DNA of 64,000 nucleotides. Origin: DASTCZ01 sp963704455 (GTDB lineage Bacteria; Acidobacteriota; Terriglobia; Acidiferrales; UBA7541). How positions within the stretch are numbered: position 1 is the first letter of the stretch; every line of letters begins with the position of its first letter. Under the pieces are notes generated by a model that saw only the letters and a list, made by a program, of their open reading frames with translations, had not been told where the DNA came from and did not search any database. The stretch spans positions 1,488,001 to 1,552,000 of the forward strand of contig OY969905.1 in the NCBI GenBank assembly GCA_963704455.1, read 5' to 3'. A program made the position numbers and the translations under genes. Positions 25,531 to 33,966 of the stretch are shown here, one piece after another.

Positions 25531-26553
25531 TTGCCCCAGAAAGAACGCCAACAAGCGATTCAGGCAATCGAGGCCGAAAGAGGTTCGCGCGTCATCTGTT
25601 ATCTGACAGGGGATCGGCAGCCCCAACTCGAAACGAAAATTGGGATGGATGTTTTTCCTTTTTTCTATGACCTTTGCACTAAGTTGGGAAAGCCTCAAAA
25701 CGTCGATCTATTCCTTTACAGCACGGGTGGCGCGACGATGGCGTCTTGGGGACTTGTGAACTTGTTGCATGAATTCTTTGATAGCTTCTCTGTTTTGATC
25801 CCATTTAAGGCTTATAGCAGCGCAACGCTTCTCGCGCTGGGAGCTAATGAAATTGTGATGACGAGGGCTGGACAGCTTAGCCCAGTAGATCCGACTATCA
25901 CCTCTCATTTCAATCCTACGATCTCATTGGCTCCAAACTCGCCACCTCAGTTCCTGCCAGTGAGTGTTGAGGATGTGATTGGTTTCTTGGACCTTGTGCG
26001 AAAAGAGGCCAAAGTAGCTTCTGAGGACAACCTCACTCAGTTGGTCCAGACCCTTGCTGCGGATGTCCGTCCTCTTGCCCTTGGAAGCGTATACCGGGCC
26101 AAAGAGCAGATAAAAATGTTGGCACGGAAGTTGCTTGAGTTCCACATGAAGGGTGAGGCTGAGAAACCAAAAATTGACGCAATTGTTGCAGCTTTGACAC
26201 GAGAGTTGTATTCACATGACTATGTAATCACAAGGAAAGAGGCCAAGGACCTTCTTGGTCTCAAAATTGCTTCATGTTCTGAGAAGCTGGAAACTAATAT
26301 GATGACGCTTTTTCAGCTGTATGCGGAGGACCTTCAGCTGCGCAATGCCTACAGTCCCGAAGCAGCTTTAGGCTCGCAATCTACAAGGGTGTTGACGCTC
26401 GATAGGGCGTTTATCGAGTCAGCAGATAAGAGCTTTGTTTTTCGCACTAGGCGCGAAATCAAGAAAACCCAGGTACGCAGAGAGGGCATCCCATTGGAGG
26501 TCTTTCAAGAGCGTGCGCTGGAAGAGGGTTGGACAGATTCTGGTATAAAATAG
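25531..26553 (+). CDS. SDH/ClpP-fold serine protease
   Basis: 340 residues from a TTG preceded by a weak GAGG site. The sequence matches the SDH_sah group of Clp/crotonase-fold serine proteases: YSTGGATMASW (oxyanion region, residues 63-72), AYSSATLLALGANEIVM with the presumed nucleophile Ser96 or Ser97, and a GQLSPVDPT segment with Asp120. The last 170 residues are helical. Such proteins process other proteins or are found among mobile-element cargo. It is followed by two genes in the same direction (spacing 13 nt, then an overlap), which suggests a three-gene unit. As the first gene after the capsid it might alternatively process capsid. Confidence 0.75.
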   Translation: MPQKERQQAIQAIEAERGSRVICYLTGDRQPQLETKIGMDVFPFFYDLCTKLGKPQNVDLFLYSTGGATMASWGLVNLLHEFFDSFSVLIPFKAYSSATLLALGANEIVMTRAGQLSPVDPTITSHFNPTISLAPNSPPQFLPVSVEDVIGFLDLVRKEAKVASEDNLTQLVQTLAADVRPLALGSVYRAKEQIKMLARKLLEFHMKGEAEKPKIDAIVAALTRELYSHDYVITRKEAKDLLGLKIASCSEKLETNMMTLFQLYAEDLQLRNAYSPEAALGSQSTRVLTLDRAFIESADKSFVFRTRREIKKTQVRREGIPLEVFQERALEEGWTDSGIK

Positions 26554-26566
26554 GGGCATAATAACT

Positions 26567-26965
26567 ATGGCATTCCGTATCCGCATTATTAAAAAAACTT
26601 ACTGCCAACCTACAGACGGGGCTCAAGTCCAGTCACCGGCGACCTTAATTAGTGGGACCGCAGCTCCGGCGCTCGCGCCTAGTGTCAATACCGCCGCGCT
26701 CTTCGGGTGCGATATCATTACCGTGAGTGGAATTGCAGGCTTCGAGAAGAAGCCTGAGAGTAGATCTGGTCACATCATTGTCACTAAACGACATAGTTCT
26801 AAACGCTCAAAGATTCATTCCGAAACCCAACAAAATTTCGGTATGATGCCTGCTTATTCTGAGTCGCTTCCGAGTTCGGTGAGCTTGCCTCGGACCGCGC
26901 ACACACCTCTGACAACAAAAGCGCAAGAGGAATTGAGTGAGTTCGAGCGAGAATATCCGTGGTGA
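26567..26965 (+). CDS. hypothetical protein, middle gene of protease unit
   Basis: 132 residues, 13 nt after the protease gene. The N-terminal half is hydrophobic-small residue rich with two cysteines; the C-terminal half is serine/threonine-rich and probably disordered. No family is recognised. Its 3' end overlaps the next gene by 29 nt. It could be a substrate or adaptor of the protease; that is inference from context. Confidence 0.55.
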   Translation: MAFRIRIIKKTYCQPTDGAQVQSPATLISGTAAPALAPSVNTAALFGCDIITVSGIAGFEKKPESRSGHIIVTKRHSSKRSKIHSETQQNFGMMPAYSESLPSSVSLPRTAHTPLTTKAQEELSEFEREYPW

Positions 26966-27704
26966 ATCAGAGGGTAACAATTTCTACGATGCGGCTCCTC
27001 TTGAGCCGCATTTGCTTTATCAGGGAGAAGTTCTTCCAGCAGTACCAATCCTTAGTATGCCAAAAGGGCTTAGATGGCTTTTGCTTCGAACTCGAAGCGG
27101 CCAAATGGTCGATGAGGCGCTCAAACAAGGCACTCTAGGTGGAATTGTAAGAGTCCTCGATTCAAACCAAACCAAAGAACTGTGGTACGACGCGACCGAG
27201 GGTGATTTTGCAATGGGCCGCCTATCGAAGCGCCCCGTATTGGTTCTCAGTCAGACCTGCGATATCCAAACAAAGCAGTTTGTGCAAGTCGCTCCAATTT
27301 ATCCGGTGGAGGGAAATGCCGAACATTTAGAAAAGCTGCGCCAAGGAAGAATAATATCCGCGTTTCAGTTAGAGCCGCACCCCCCACATTTTCCGGAGAG
27401 CTACGCCGACTTGGAGCTGGTTCAGGCGATCCACAAATCGTATGTCAGCAGACTCCCCCCGACCGAGCACTTCAGACTAGGTCCTATTCACGTACGAGAA
27501 CTGCAACGCTTTATAACTCGGTACTTTGGCCGACCGAATTCCTTTGATGCGGGATCTGACCAGGCTCCTGTAGAGGGCACGTATCTTTGCGTTTCGTGCT
27601 TTTACATGGACGGAAGGGTTTCTTCATCTCTGCGGACCGTCGGGCAGGAATTTGAAATTTGTGCGCAATGTGGAGGACGAGGTTGGATTTTGCAAGGGCG
27701 ATAG
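26937..27704 (+). CDS. hypothetical protein with C-terminal zinc ribbon
   Basis: 255 residues from a GTG with AGAGG 6 nt upstream. A central globular domain contains VLVLSQTCDIQTKQFVQVAP, a segment I recall only from uncharacterised accessory-region proteins, and the C-terminus has two cysteine pairs (CVSC and CAQC) that likely bind zinc. It closes the three-gene unit and is followed by a rho-independent terminator. No function can be assigned. Confidence 0.6.
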   Translation: MSSSENIRGESEGNNFYDAAPLEPHLLYQGEVLPAVPILSMPKGLRWLLLRTRSGQMVDEALKQGTLGGIVRVLDSNQTKELWYDATEGDFAMGRLSKRPVLVLSQTCDIQTKQFVQVAPIYPVEGNAEHLEKLRQGRIISAFQLEPHPPHFPESYADLELVQAIHKSYVSRLPPTEHFRLGPIHVRELQRFITRYFGRPNSFDAGSDQAPVEGTYLCVSCFYMDGRVSSSLRTVGQEFEICAQCGGRGWILQGR

Positions 27705-27736
27705 ACAACCCCATCACAACCCGGTCACGCGTGAAG

Positions 27737-27763
27737 GCCCGAGTCGCAGGGTTCGGGCTTTTT
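27737..27763 (+). terminator. rho-independent terminator after protease unit
   Basis: GCCCGA (27737-27742) pairs with TCGGGC (27753-27758) and is followed by TTTTT. It lies 33 bp after the stop of the preceding gene. Confidence 0.75.
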
Positions 27764-27860
27764 GCTTGCATCATGGTCGGTTGAAACTAAGTTCCCATAA
27801 CGTCCCGACCAAGCACGGGGTTCTTCCATTCCGTAAAGTCGCTCCACAATCAAGACAGGC

Positions 27861-27912
27861 AAGGCCCGCCCACCGAGTCCCCAAAGGAGGTAGGTAGGTG
27901 TGGGCGGGCCTT
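27861..27912. repeat. 13-bp inverted repeat, possible second terminator
   Basis: AAGGCCCGCCCAC (27861-27873) and GTGGGCGGGCCTT (27900-27912) are perfectly complementary around a 26-nt loop. There is no long T-run after it. The stretch from 27960 to 28090 beyond it is very AT-rich and probably holds the promoter of the next gene. Confidence 0.5.
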
Positions 27913-28101
27913 GGTCTGTTAGAGCCCACTTTGAATCTCAGGGCTTTTAACACTCGCACGGATAACCTGCCAAGTAATATTTTGACTTATTTATCTATTT
28001 ATTATTCACAACTACTCAGCTCGAATACTGTAGAAATACTTACACGATATAACTTGCATATGTTAATTATATTTCTATATATGTCGCATTGAGGTGCACC
28101 G

Positions 28102-28479
28102 ATGTCAAGGAAACAGGACTATAAACCACGCCGTGTCGCCCCGGGCTCCATATCCAACGCGAGGCAAGGAATAGTGACCTGGGGTAGGCATCTTGCGCAT
28201 GACCTGACAACCGCCGTGGAGGTGATTCGCGACTATCCCGAGCTCGAATGCGAGGAGGATCGCGAGAATTTAGCAATTGCTGTTGGCGATGCTTTTCTTG
28301 ATCTTCATGAATTGATCGTTGAGATCGAGAAGTTGATGGCGGGAGTAGCCGATCTGAGCGGATGGGATCCCGCAGGTTATCAGGCACCTCGCGAAAAAGG
28401 AACTGCGTCGAACGAGAAGATAAGACATGCCCTCAACGGGTCGCCGCGCAGACTCGGCGACGGCGGCCCGCAATCCTAG
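28102..28479 (+). CDS. hypothetical acidic helical protein
   Basis: 125 residues, with GAGGTG shortly before the ATG. A basic start is followed by an acidic helical region (ELECEEDRENLAIAVGDAFLDLHELIVEIEKLM) and a flexible tail. No family is recognised. It lies behind the AT-rich promoter-like region of the second half of the island. Confidence 0.55.
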   Translation: MSRKQDYKPRRVAPGSISNARQGIVTWGRHLAHDLTTAVEVIRDYPELECEEDRENLAIAVGDAFLDLHELIVEIEKLMAGVADLSGWDPAGYQAPREKGTASNEKIRHALNGSPRRLGDGGPQS

Positions 28480-28687
28480 ACCTTCGGGAATCATTTTCAA
28501 TTCGGAACTGCCGCGAACCGATTCGTTTCAATTTGACATTATACGAATTGAAGGTGGGTCTAAACGCTCGTCCGTATTGAGCTTATGTACCGATGTGAAT
28601 GGTCACTCGCGTGCATCACTAGTGGCACCCCTTCCTCCAAAGGGCCGGGCGCATGTGACGGCTCAATTCCAATTGGAGGACCGAGAA

Positions 28688-29257
28688 ATGTTAAAGAATT
28701 ATGTTGTGCCGCTCGTGTTGTTGACTCTCGGCTCAGTCGCCTGCGGAGCACAGAGGAAGCCGGACTTTAAGGAAGCCGCGTGGCGAGGGACGCAAGATGC
28801 CCCCATGTGCTCCGTTAAGGTAAACGGGCATTGGGAGTTCTATTTGTGCGGGAGTCCGACCGAAGCGCAACGCCTAAGTGAGGAGCGCTCGGCGGTATGG
28901 TTTGATGGCGCGAAACTAAGTCACCGGATCGCGGACAAGAAGTTTTGGCTCATGACCGCGGTGTTCGCTGGGTCAGCGGCTGCCGACGAGTATTTGTCGG
29001 TCCGGGCGATACAGTCGGGACGGGGGTATGAAGCCAATCCAATTCTTGGCCACTCGATACCGGGCGGGATCGCAATCAGCTCTGGAGTATTCGCATTCGG
29101 AACGTGGATGGCCTACGAGCGGAAACGGTGCACGATGCTTAACAAACAATTTGGCATCGCTAGAGAGAGGGCTTGGGGTCAGTCGTTGCCGTGGTGGTCA
29201 ATGGGGGTTGTAGCAGCGGGAGTGCACGCGGTGGGAATCGCTTCTGCGCTGCGGTAG
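28688..29257 (+). CDS. membrane protein with signal/lipoprotein-like start
   Basis: 189 residues from the ATG with GGAGGA about 8 nt upstream; longer in-frame readings lack such a site. The N-terminus is a signal sequence (VVPLVLLTLGSVACGAQ) that could be a lipoprotein signal with Cys19 or so. Three further hydrophobic stretches (FWLMTAVFAGSAAA, GGIAISSGVFAFGTWM, WWSMGVVAAGVHAVGI) suggest an integral membrane protein. No family is recognised. It is followed 26 nt later by an outer-membrane barrel gene, so both may serve the envelope. Confidence 0.6.
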   Translation: MLKNYVVPLVLLTLGSVACGAQRKPDFKEAAWRGTQDAPMCSVKVNGHWEFYLCGSPTEAQRLSEERSAVWFDGAKLSHRIADKKFWLMTAVFAGSAAADEYLSVRAIQSGRGYEANPILGHSIPGGIAISSGVFAFGTWMAYERKRCTMLNKQFGIARERAWGQSLPWWSMGVVAAGVHAVGIASALR

Positions 29258-29283
29258 GTTTGGCCCACGGGAGACGACGGGCG

Positions 29284-29877
29284 ATGCTAACTCAACGAAA
29301 AGGAAGCAGCGGATTCGTACGATGGGCGTTGTGCTTAATCATCCTGTGCGGACTTTCCCGAACTGCCGGGGCTCAGCGGGCAGCACCCGGGATCGTTAAC
29401 CTAGCGGACATTTATTTTGGCTACGCTTATGTCCGTGCGAATTCGGCGGCCGGTGGCAGTGCCTCCAACCTGCAAGGGGGGAGCGCATCGTTCGCGTACT
29501 ATTATCATAATTATCTCGGCATGGTTGTGGATGTTGGGGGATACAGTTTCAGTGGACTGCCTACTGGGCTCTCGGCGCATATGTACACCTATCTCTTCGG
29601 GCCGCGCATAACTCTGCGGAAAAGTTACCGGTTTTCACCCTATGCGCAGGCGCTTATCGGCGAAGGGCGTCTCAATGCCAGCGCTGGCGGTGTTCGAGCC
29701 GGAAAAGATGCCTTAGTAGTGGCTTTGGGTGGAGGAATTGACATCGGCGTGACACACCACCTAGCAATACGCGCTGTGCAGGCCGAAAACATCATGACGC
29801 GTTTTGCAAATGTCGCCGGAGTCTCCGTTGCCCTAAACAACTTCCGCGTTTCGGCTGGAGTCGTCTTCCGGTTTTAA
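29284..29877 (+). CDS. outer-membrane beta-barrel protein (OmpA/Opa-like)
   Basis: 197 residues with a signal peptide (WALCLIILCGLSRTAGAQ) and an eight-strand-type barrel pattern: IYFGYAYVRAN, YLGMVVDVGGYSF, HMYTYLFGPRITL, and a terminal FRVSAGVVFRF with the aromatic last residue needed for outer-membrane insertion. Barrels of this kind are common in acidobacteria. As island cargo it may change the cell surface, for example a phage receptor, but no evidence shows this. Confidence 0.75.
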   Translation: MLTQRKGSSGFVRWALCLIILCGLSRTAGAQRAAPGIVNLADIYFGYAYVRANSAAGGSASNLQGGSASFAYYYHNYLGMVVDVGGYSFSGLPTGLSAHMYTYLFGPRITLRKSYRFSPYAQALIGEGRLNASAGGVRAGKDALVVALGGGIDIGVTHHLAIRAVQAENIMTRFANVAGVSVALNNFRVSAGVVFRF

Positions 29878-30004
29878 GCAACTACTTTGTGCCCGCAAAC
29901 AGTTTCACGATCCAGGTCGCACGTTGCATCAAAATGGGAAGTGCTTGTATCGCGGGCGGCTGCTCTTGTACTACCAAGGCAAGGCACGTCACGGTTACAG
30001 GAGC

Positions 30005-30559
30005 ATGGTAGAATCGTGGCGCATGGTTGAATGCACAAATGTCTTTTCCGTGTGGGTGCCGCTTGCGAGTTTAGTCATCCAAGTTCTACTATTTTCATGT
30101 TTGGTTGTGTACACCATAGAAACGTTCAAAATCAGGCTGGCTTCTCAAGAGCAAATTGAAACGTCGCATCAACCCTTTGTGGCATTCTCATGTACGGCAC
30201 GAGATTTTGAAGCCGCCGTGTTAGAGATGGGCGGTGCAGTTGGCGCGATGATGGTGCTTTGTCCCGAAGGAACAGCGCAGATAGAGAACGTCGGAACGGG
30301 TCCGGCCATCAACATTCGCTATAGCATGACACCTGTTGACCCTGAATCCACGCGCGCCAGGCCCAATGGTTACCTTGTTGGACTAAGGCCCGGCGATTCG
30401 TTTCGCCTGCCCGTACCTCGAAACATTCTTCACGGACGAGAATGGCAATGCGTGTTTACATACGAGAGTCTCGGCAAACGTCGCTATCAGACCACAGCAC
30501 ATCTGAATGGGCTAGTTTTGACCGACATATGCTTTGACCCTTTGCCTCCAACCAATTAG
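30005..30559 (+). CDS. single-span membrane protein, unknown
   Basis: About 184 residues if the ATG at 30005 is used; a TTG at 29924 or the ATG at 30023 are alternatives, and AGGAG lies only one base before 30005, so the start is uncertain. One transmembrane helix (VWVPLASLVIQVLLFSCLVVY) is followed by a soluble domain of about 130 residues with an Ig-like beta pattern (ENVGTGPAINIRYSM). No family is recognised. Confidence 0.6.
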   Translation: MVESWRMVECTNVFSVWVPLASLVIQVLLFSCLVVYTIETFKIRLASQEQIETSHQPFVAFSCTARDFEAAVLEMGGAVGAMMVLCPEGTAQIENVGTGPAINIRYSMTPVDPESTRARPNGYLVGLRPGDSFRLPVPRNILHGREWQCVFTYESLGKRRYQTTAHLNGLVLTDICFDPLPPTN

Positions 30560-30605
30560 ATCCAATTGCGCACGCGAAAGAATCCAACCGAAAGGAGGTC
30601 ATTGC

Positions 30606-30839
30606 ATGACAGCCGACAATTTACAGTCCACGCTCTCGGAACTTCGACGTGATGTTGCCAAGTCCAAAAGGAAAGCCGCGTTCTTTAGATCTCAATATTA
30701 CAAGTACAGGAAGGCCACGCCAAACGTCGCGGCACTTCACAAAGTGATGATGGAGATCGAATTTCGGCGCGAGTCCATCTTGAAAGATTTTATAAAGAAG
30801 ATTGAGAAACTTAAGAAGCGCGCAGGCAAGAGACTCTAG
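30606..30839 (+). CDS. small basic coiled-coil protein
   Basis: 77 residues starting after an ideal AAGGAGGT site 5 nt upstream. It is very rich in Lys and Arg and helical throughout (LSELRRDVAKSKRKAAFF; ILKDFIKKIEKLKKR). It may bind nucleic acid. The frame can be read further upstream, but the ribosome site fixes this start. Confidence 0.6.
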   Translation: MTADNLQSTLSELRRDVAKSKRKAAFFRSQYYKYRKATPNVAALHKVMMEIEFRRESILKDFIKKIEKLKKRAGKRL

Positions 30840-30848
30840 GAGGATAAA

Positions 30849-31232
30849 ATGGCACAACATGGGATATGCGCACAATGCGGCGACGCCGAAACCCTTACCA
30901 GAAAAAATGGTGGTACGTTTTCCAGAACCTCCGGTGGGCAAAGGATGTGGATCGCCGACGTTCACAAGACCTGTAGGGATCCATGGCTTGCCGCGAATGG
31001 CGCGGCTGATTTTGAAGGGCTTGAAACCACGGACCGCAAGCTGCTACTCAACGGCCTGCCAAGCGATATCGGCGCGCAATTCTTGAAAACCTCGCCGACG
31101 ACTCTGCAGATCGGCAACTTGGAACTTATCTTCGACGCGAATGAAAAACTAGATCGGCTTAGAATACACGAGGCGAAGGGTCGTGCCCGGCTGTATGTCG
31201 TGCGCGAACCAAAAGAAAATCTAAACGTGTAA
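30849..31232 (+). CDS. zinc-finger-like hypothetical protein
   Basis: 127 residues, with TAGGAGG ahead of the ATG and only 9 nt after the previous gene. The N-terminus has a CAQC pair and a later H-x-x-C (DVHKTC) that together could hold one zinc ion. The rest is mixed alpha/beta. No family is recognised. It is the last gene of the island before the terminator and the tRNA. Confidence 0.6.
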   Translation: MAQHGICAQCGDAETLTRKNGGTFSRTSGGQRMWIADVHKTCRDPWLAANGAADFEGLETTDRKLLLNGLPSDIGAQFLKTSPTTLQIGNLELIFDANEKLDRLRIHEAKGRARLYVVREPKENLNV

Positions 31233-31279
31233 CGTTGCCAGTCGGACGGCGCGACGCCGACCTGATCGCGCGTAAAAAG

Positions 31280-31308
31280 AGGCCGGAGCCGAGATATTCC
31301 GGCCTTTT
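31280..31308 (+). terminator. rho-independent terminator at right end of the island
   Basis: AGGCCGGA (31280-31287) pairs with TCCGGCCT (31298-31305), followed by TTTCTTT. It isolates the island's last gene from the convergent tRNA. Confidence 0.75.
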
Positions 31309-31438
31309 CTTTGTGGTCGCAGGCAAGTCTCTTCAAAGTCGAACTTAAGATGCACTTAAAATGACCGCGGCCCAACTGTACACGCAGAATCCAAGGCCCC
31401 CCGAAAACAGCATTTTTATTGGGAAAATCGAAGAAGAG

Positions 31439-31515
31439 TGGCGCGCCCGGAGGGATTCGAACCCCCGACCCTCTGCTTAGAAGGCAGACGCTCTTTCCGA
31501 CTGAGCTACGGGCAC
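31439..31515 (-). tRNA. tRNA-Arg (anticodon TCT)
   Basis: A complete 77-nt cloverleaf including encoded CCA: acceptor GTGCCCG/CGGGCGC with one G-T pair, D-arm GCTC/GAGC, anticodon stem TCTGC/GCAGA around loop CTTCTAA, variable GGGTC, and T-arm GGGGG/CCCTC around TTCGAAT. Discriminator base G73. It marks the junction between the satellite-like island (left) and the conjugative element (right). Confidence 0.95.
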
Positions 31516-31572
31516 CCTATTGATTCTAAAAGACTTGGCGCATTCGTAGCCATCCATTTGTTACGTTTCGTA

Positions 31573-32751
31573 TCACAACTGTGCCAGAACTGTGCCAAAA
31601 CCCCCGGTTTCGGGCACAGCCTGTGTCGGCTGCACCGTCATCTCGTTAGCTTGACGATTTAGTTTTTCCAAGGCTTCTCTCTGCATTTTCAACTTCATTT
31701 GCGAGTACTTCTTAAACACCTGAGAGTCACCCTGGCGAAGCAACTGAGTGACCCACTCGTCCGCGACGCCCCCCGCGCTTAAGCGAGTAGCGTATGTCGA
31801 GCGGAGATCGTAGATTCTGAAATACGGAATCTTCGCCCTCTTTAGAGTGTGTCGCCATGCTGTCCGTAAGGTGTATTGATAGCCCGTTGTGCTTAGCTCG
31901 CTCGGGAACAAATACTCTCCATTTCCTGAAAGAGCGATCTGATCTCGAAACGCTTGAACCGCGAGTTTCGTCAACGGGAGTTCGCCAACACCGTTCGGCG
32001 TTTTGGAATCGGGAATCCAAATGACTGCATTCCCCAAGTCTACTTGCTCCTTTTTCATGGAAAGGAGTTCCTTGTAGACGCGGAGTCCCGTCTCCGTGAT
32101 GATGCGAACGACGTTCCGCAAATAGCCCGGCGCGTTCTGTTCGATGCACTGTTGCTCCGACCAAGAGACATAATGCGGGCGGAACAATCCTTTGAGTGAC
32201 ACGGGGAATTCAACGCCTAAACATGGATTCGAAGGGAGCAATTTCTTTCGAACCGCAACATTTAGAATGCGTCGCAGTACCCGTAGTTCTTGGTGAACCG
32301 TCGATGGTTTTACCATCCGTCGGCCTTCCACGTTACCGAGGCGAGTCGTTATTCTAATTTGCTGCCGGAGCCGCCCTCGGAGATACAGCTCCACGTCATC
32401 TGCTGTTACGTTTGCCAGAGTGCGGGTGGCGAAGGCCTTATTCAAATGCTTCACCGCTCGTAGATTGGCTAGGTGTGTTTTGAAAGCTCGGAATGGCGGT
32501 TTGGAATAGCTGTCCATAAATGATTCCGCCCATTGTCCAAAAGCTAGGCTTTCTCCTTTTCGGACAACTTCCAGAATGTTTCCGTCCCTGGCCTGAAGCC
32601 GCTCCCGAAGTTTCCTTTGAGCTTCCTGCCAGTCTCCAGTGAAAGTTGATTCCCGGCGGAGTGTCCCGTCACGTTCTCGGTAACGCATCCACCAGAACTT
32701 AGTTGCCTTTCGCCGAAAAATGGTGCCGTCATGTTCAATTGGTCTACTCAT
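31573..32751 (-). CDS. int: tyrosine integrase of the conjugative element
   Basis: 392 residues from the ATG that overlaps the stop of the excisionase-like gene. The N-terminal half is a SAM-like core-binding domain; the catalytic domain shows ETGLRVYKEL (Arg), YDLRSTYATRL (Arg, with Tyr in place of the usual first His), and KKYSQM with the likely nucleophile Tyr. The last His of the standard set (LGH) is replaced in LLRQGDSQVFKKYS, as in some plasmid-type integrases. Its 3' end is 57 bp from the tRNA-Arg gene. Confidence 0.88.
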   Translation of the reverse strand: MSRPIEHDGTIFRRKATKFWWMRYRERDGTLRRESTFTGDWQEAQRKLRERLQARDGNILEVVRKGESLAFGQWAESFMDSYSKPPFRAFKTHLANLRAVKHLNKAFATRTLANVTADDVELYLRGRLRQQIRITTRLGNVEGRRMVKPSTVHQELRVLRRILNVAVRKKLLPSNPCLGVEFPVSLKGLFRPHYVSWSEQQCIEQNAPGYLRNVVRIITETGLRVYKELLSMKKEQVDLGNAVIWIPDSKTPNGVGELPLTKLAVQAFRDQIALSGNGEYLFPSELSTTGYQYTLRTAWRHTLKRAKIPYFRIYDLRSTYATRLSAGGVADEWVTQLLRQGDSQVFKKYSQMKLKMQREALEKLNRQANEMTVQPTQAVPETGGFGTVLAQL

Positions 32752-32989
32752 TCTCCATCTCCTGTTTGAACGACGCACGGAATGAGTTCAATTCCGATCT
32801 TAAAAACCGGATATTGCGACCCATCACGCGGAGATGGGGAATCTGCTTTCGCTCTACCCAAAGATACACAGTTTGAGGACTGACTCCAAGGAATTTGGCA
32901 GCTTCCTTCACGTTGAGCGGCAGTTCAGAATCTGCGGTTATTGTGATAGTGCTTCTGGTTGAATCCAAAACAGCGGATGATTGACTCAT
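32744..32989 (-). CDS. xis: excisionase-like HTH protein
   Basis: 81 residues with a MerR/excisionase-type winged helix (LNVKEAAKFLGVSPQTVYLW, then RVMGRNIRFLRSEL). It overlaps the integrase gene at one end and the VirB11 gene at the other by a few bases, so it is cotranscribed with both. It likely controls directionality of integrase or represses the operon. Confidence 0.8.
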   Translation of the reverse strand: MSQSSAVLDSTRSTITITADSELPLNVKEAAKFLGVSPQTVYLWVERKQIPHLRVMGRNIRFLRSELNSFRASFKQEMENE

Positions 32990-33966
32990 GGAAGTTCCTC
33001 TGTTCGCTTACTGCTTGTGTAAATCGGGCCGAGTTCAAACAAATCTTTATCTGCGTCGTAGCGATTGATTTCAAGAACCTCTGAGATGAAGCGAAGTCCG
33101 GGGCGGCGTTCGATTTGGACAATGACGTTTAGAGAATCGGCGATGTTGGTCTTGATCGCGCGGTAGGGCAGCTCAACCCCACTTTGAAGTACACAGCTTG
33201 TGAATCGGGACAGTCCTTGCTTGGCAGAATTGGCGTGGATTGTGGAGAGCGTTCCCGAGTGGCCTGTGTTGAGAAGTTGAAGCAAATCGAACGCCTCGCC
33301 CCCACGAATTTCTCCGAGGACAATGCGGTCGGGCCTATGGCGAAGGGAGGCTTTCAATAGATCGCGAATCGTTACTGCTGGTAGTGCGTTCTGCGCTTGT
33401 CGCGCTTCGAATCGTACAAGGTTCGGCTGGCCTAGTTGAATCTCCGCCGTGTCCTCGATAAGCAGAATTCGCTCGTCGTCTCCGATGAATTTTCCAAGGA
33501 TGTTGAGTAGGGTCGTTTTCCCGGTTCCTGTTCCGCCGCTGATGAGAATGTTCTTTCGTGTTCGGACATAGCGTTCGAGGTGTCTCGCGAGATTCTCATC
33601 GAGCGTGCCCGCTCGAATCAGGTCTTCGATATTGAAGCGGCGAGCGGTGAACTTTCGGATTGTGAGTGTGACGCCGCCGAGGCTGCACGGTGGGATGACA
33701 GCGGCCACGCGGCTCCCGTCCGGCAGCCGCGAATCGAGAATGGGCTTTTCTTCGGAAATGTCGCTGCCAAGACGCCGGGCGATATTCTTGACCGCGACCA
33801 TAAGGGACTGTTCCGTGAGACCAATTCCCGGGACTTCCTCCAACATTCCTGCACGTTCGATGAAGACATGGCCAGCGCCGTTCACCATAATCTCGCTGAC
33901 GGAATCGTCGAGTATGAAGGGTTCAAGCGGCCGGAGGAATGGGAGGATGGTTTCAAATCCGAGCAT
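32986..33966 (-). CDS. virB11: VirB11/TrbB/CpaF-type secretion ATPase
   Basis: 326 residues from the ATG at 33966, which overlaps the stop of the coupling-protein gene (TAATG). The Walker A motif is GGTGTGKTT (residues 144-152); the Asp box (LIEDTAEIQL), Walker B region (IVLGEIRGGEAFD) and His box (GHSGTLSTIHANS) follow. It is a hexameric cytoplasmic ATPase that powers pilus formation and DNA transfer. An earlier ATG 24 codons upstream falls inside the neighbouring gene. Confidence 0.93.
   Translation of the reverse strand: MLGFETILPFLRPLEPFILDDSVSEIMVNGAGHVFIERAGMLEEVPGIGLTEQSLMVAVKNIARRLGSDISEEKPILDSRLPDGSRVAAVIPPCSLGGVTLTIRKFTARRFNIEDLIRAGTLDENLARHLERYVRTRKNILISGGTGTGKTTLLNILGKFIGDDERILLIEDTAEIQLGQPNLVRFEARQAQNALPAVTIRDLLKASLRHRPDRIVLGEIRGGEAFDLLQLLNTGHSGTLSTIHANSAKQGLSRFTSCVLQSGVELPYRAIKTNIADSLNVIVQIERRPGLRFISEVLEINRYDADKDLFELGPIYTSSKRTEELP

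Larger units (their letters stand above)
15276..31515. mobile_element. tRNA-Arg-bounded island, candidate capsid-encoding phage satellite
   Basis: Bounded by a partial copy of tRNA-Arg(TCT) at 15276-15329 and the intact gene at 31439-31515. Inside are a P4-type integrase next to the left end, a HTH protein, a primase-helicase with an origin-like repeat cluster, an HK97-fold major capsid protein, small unknown genes and cargo. No portal, terminase or tail gene is recognisable. An IS1202-like element has inserted in the middle. The combination of integrase, P4-like replication and capsid is known from phage satellites; the assignment is inference from gene content and att repeats. Confidence 0.65.
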
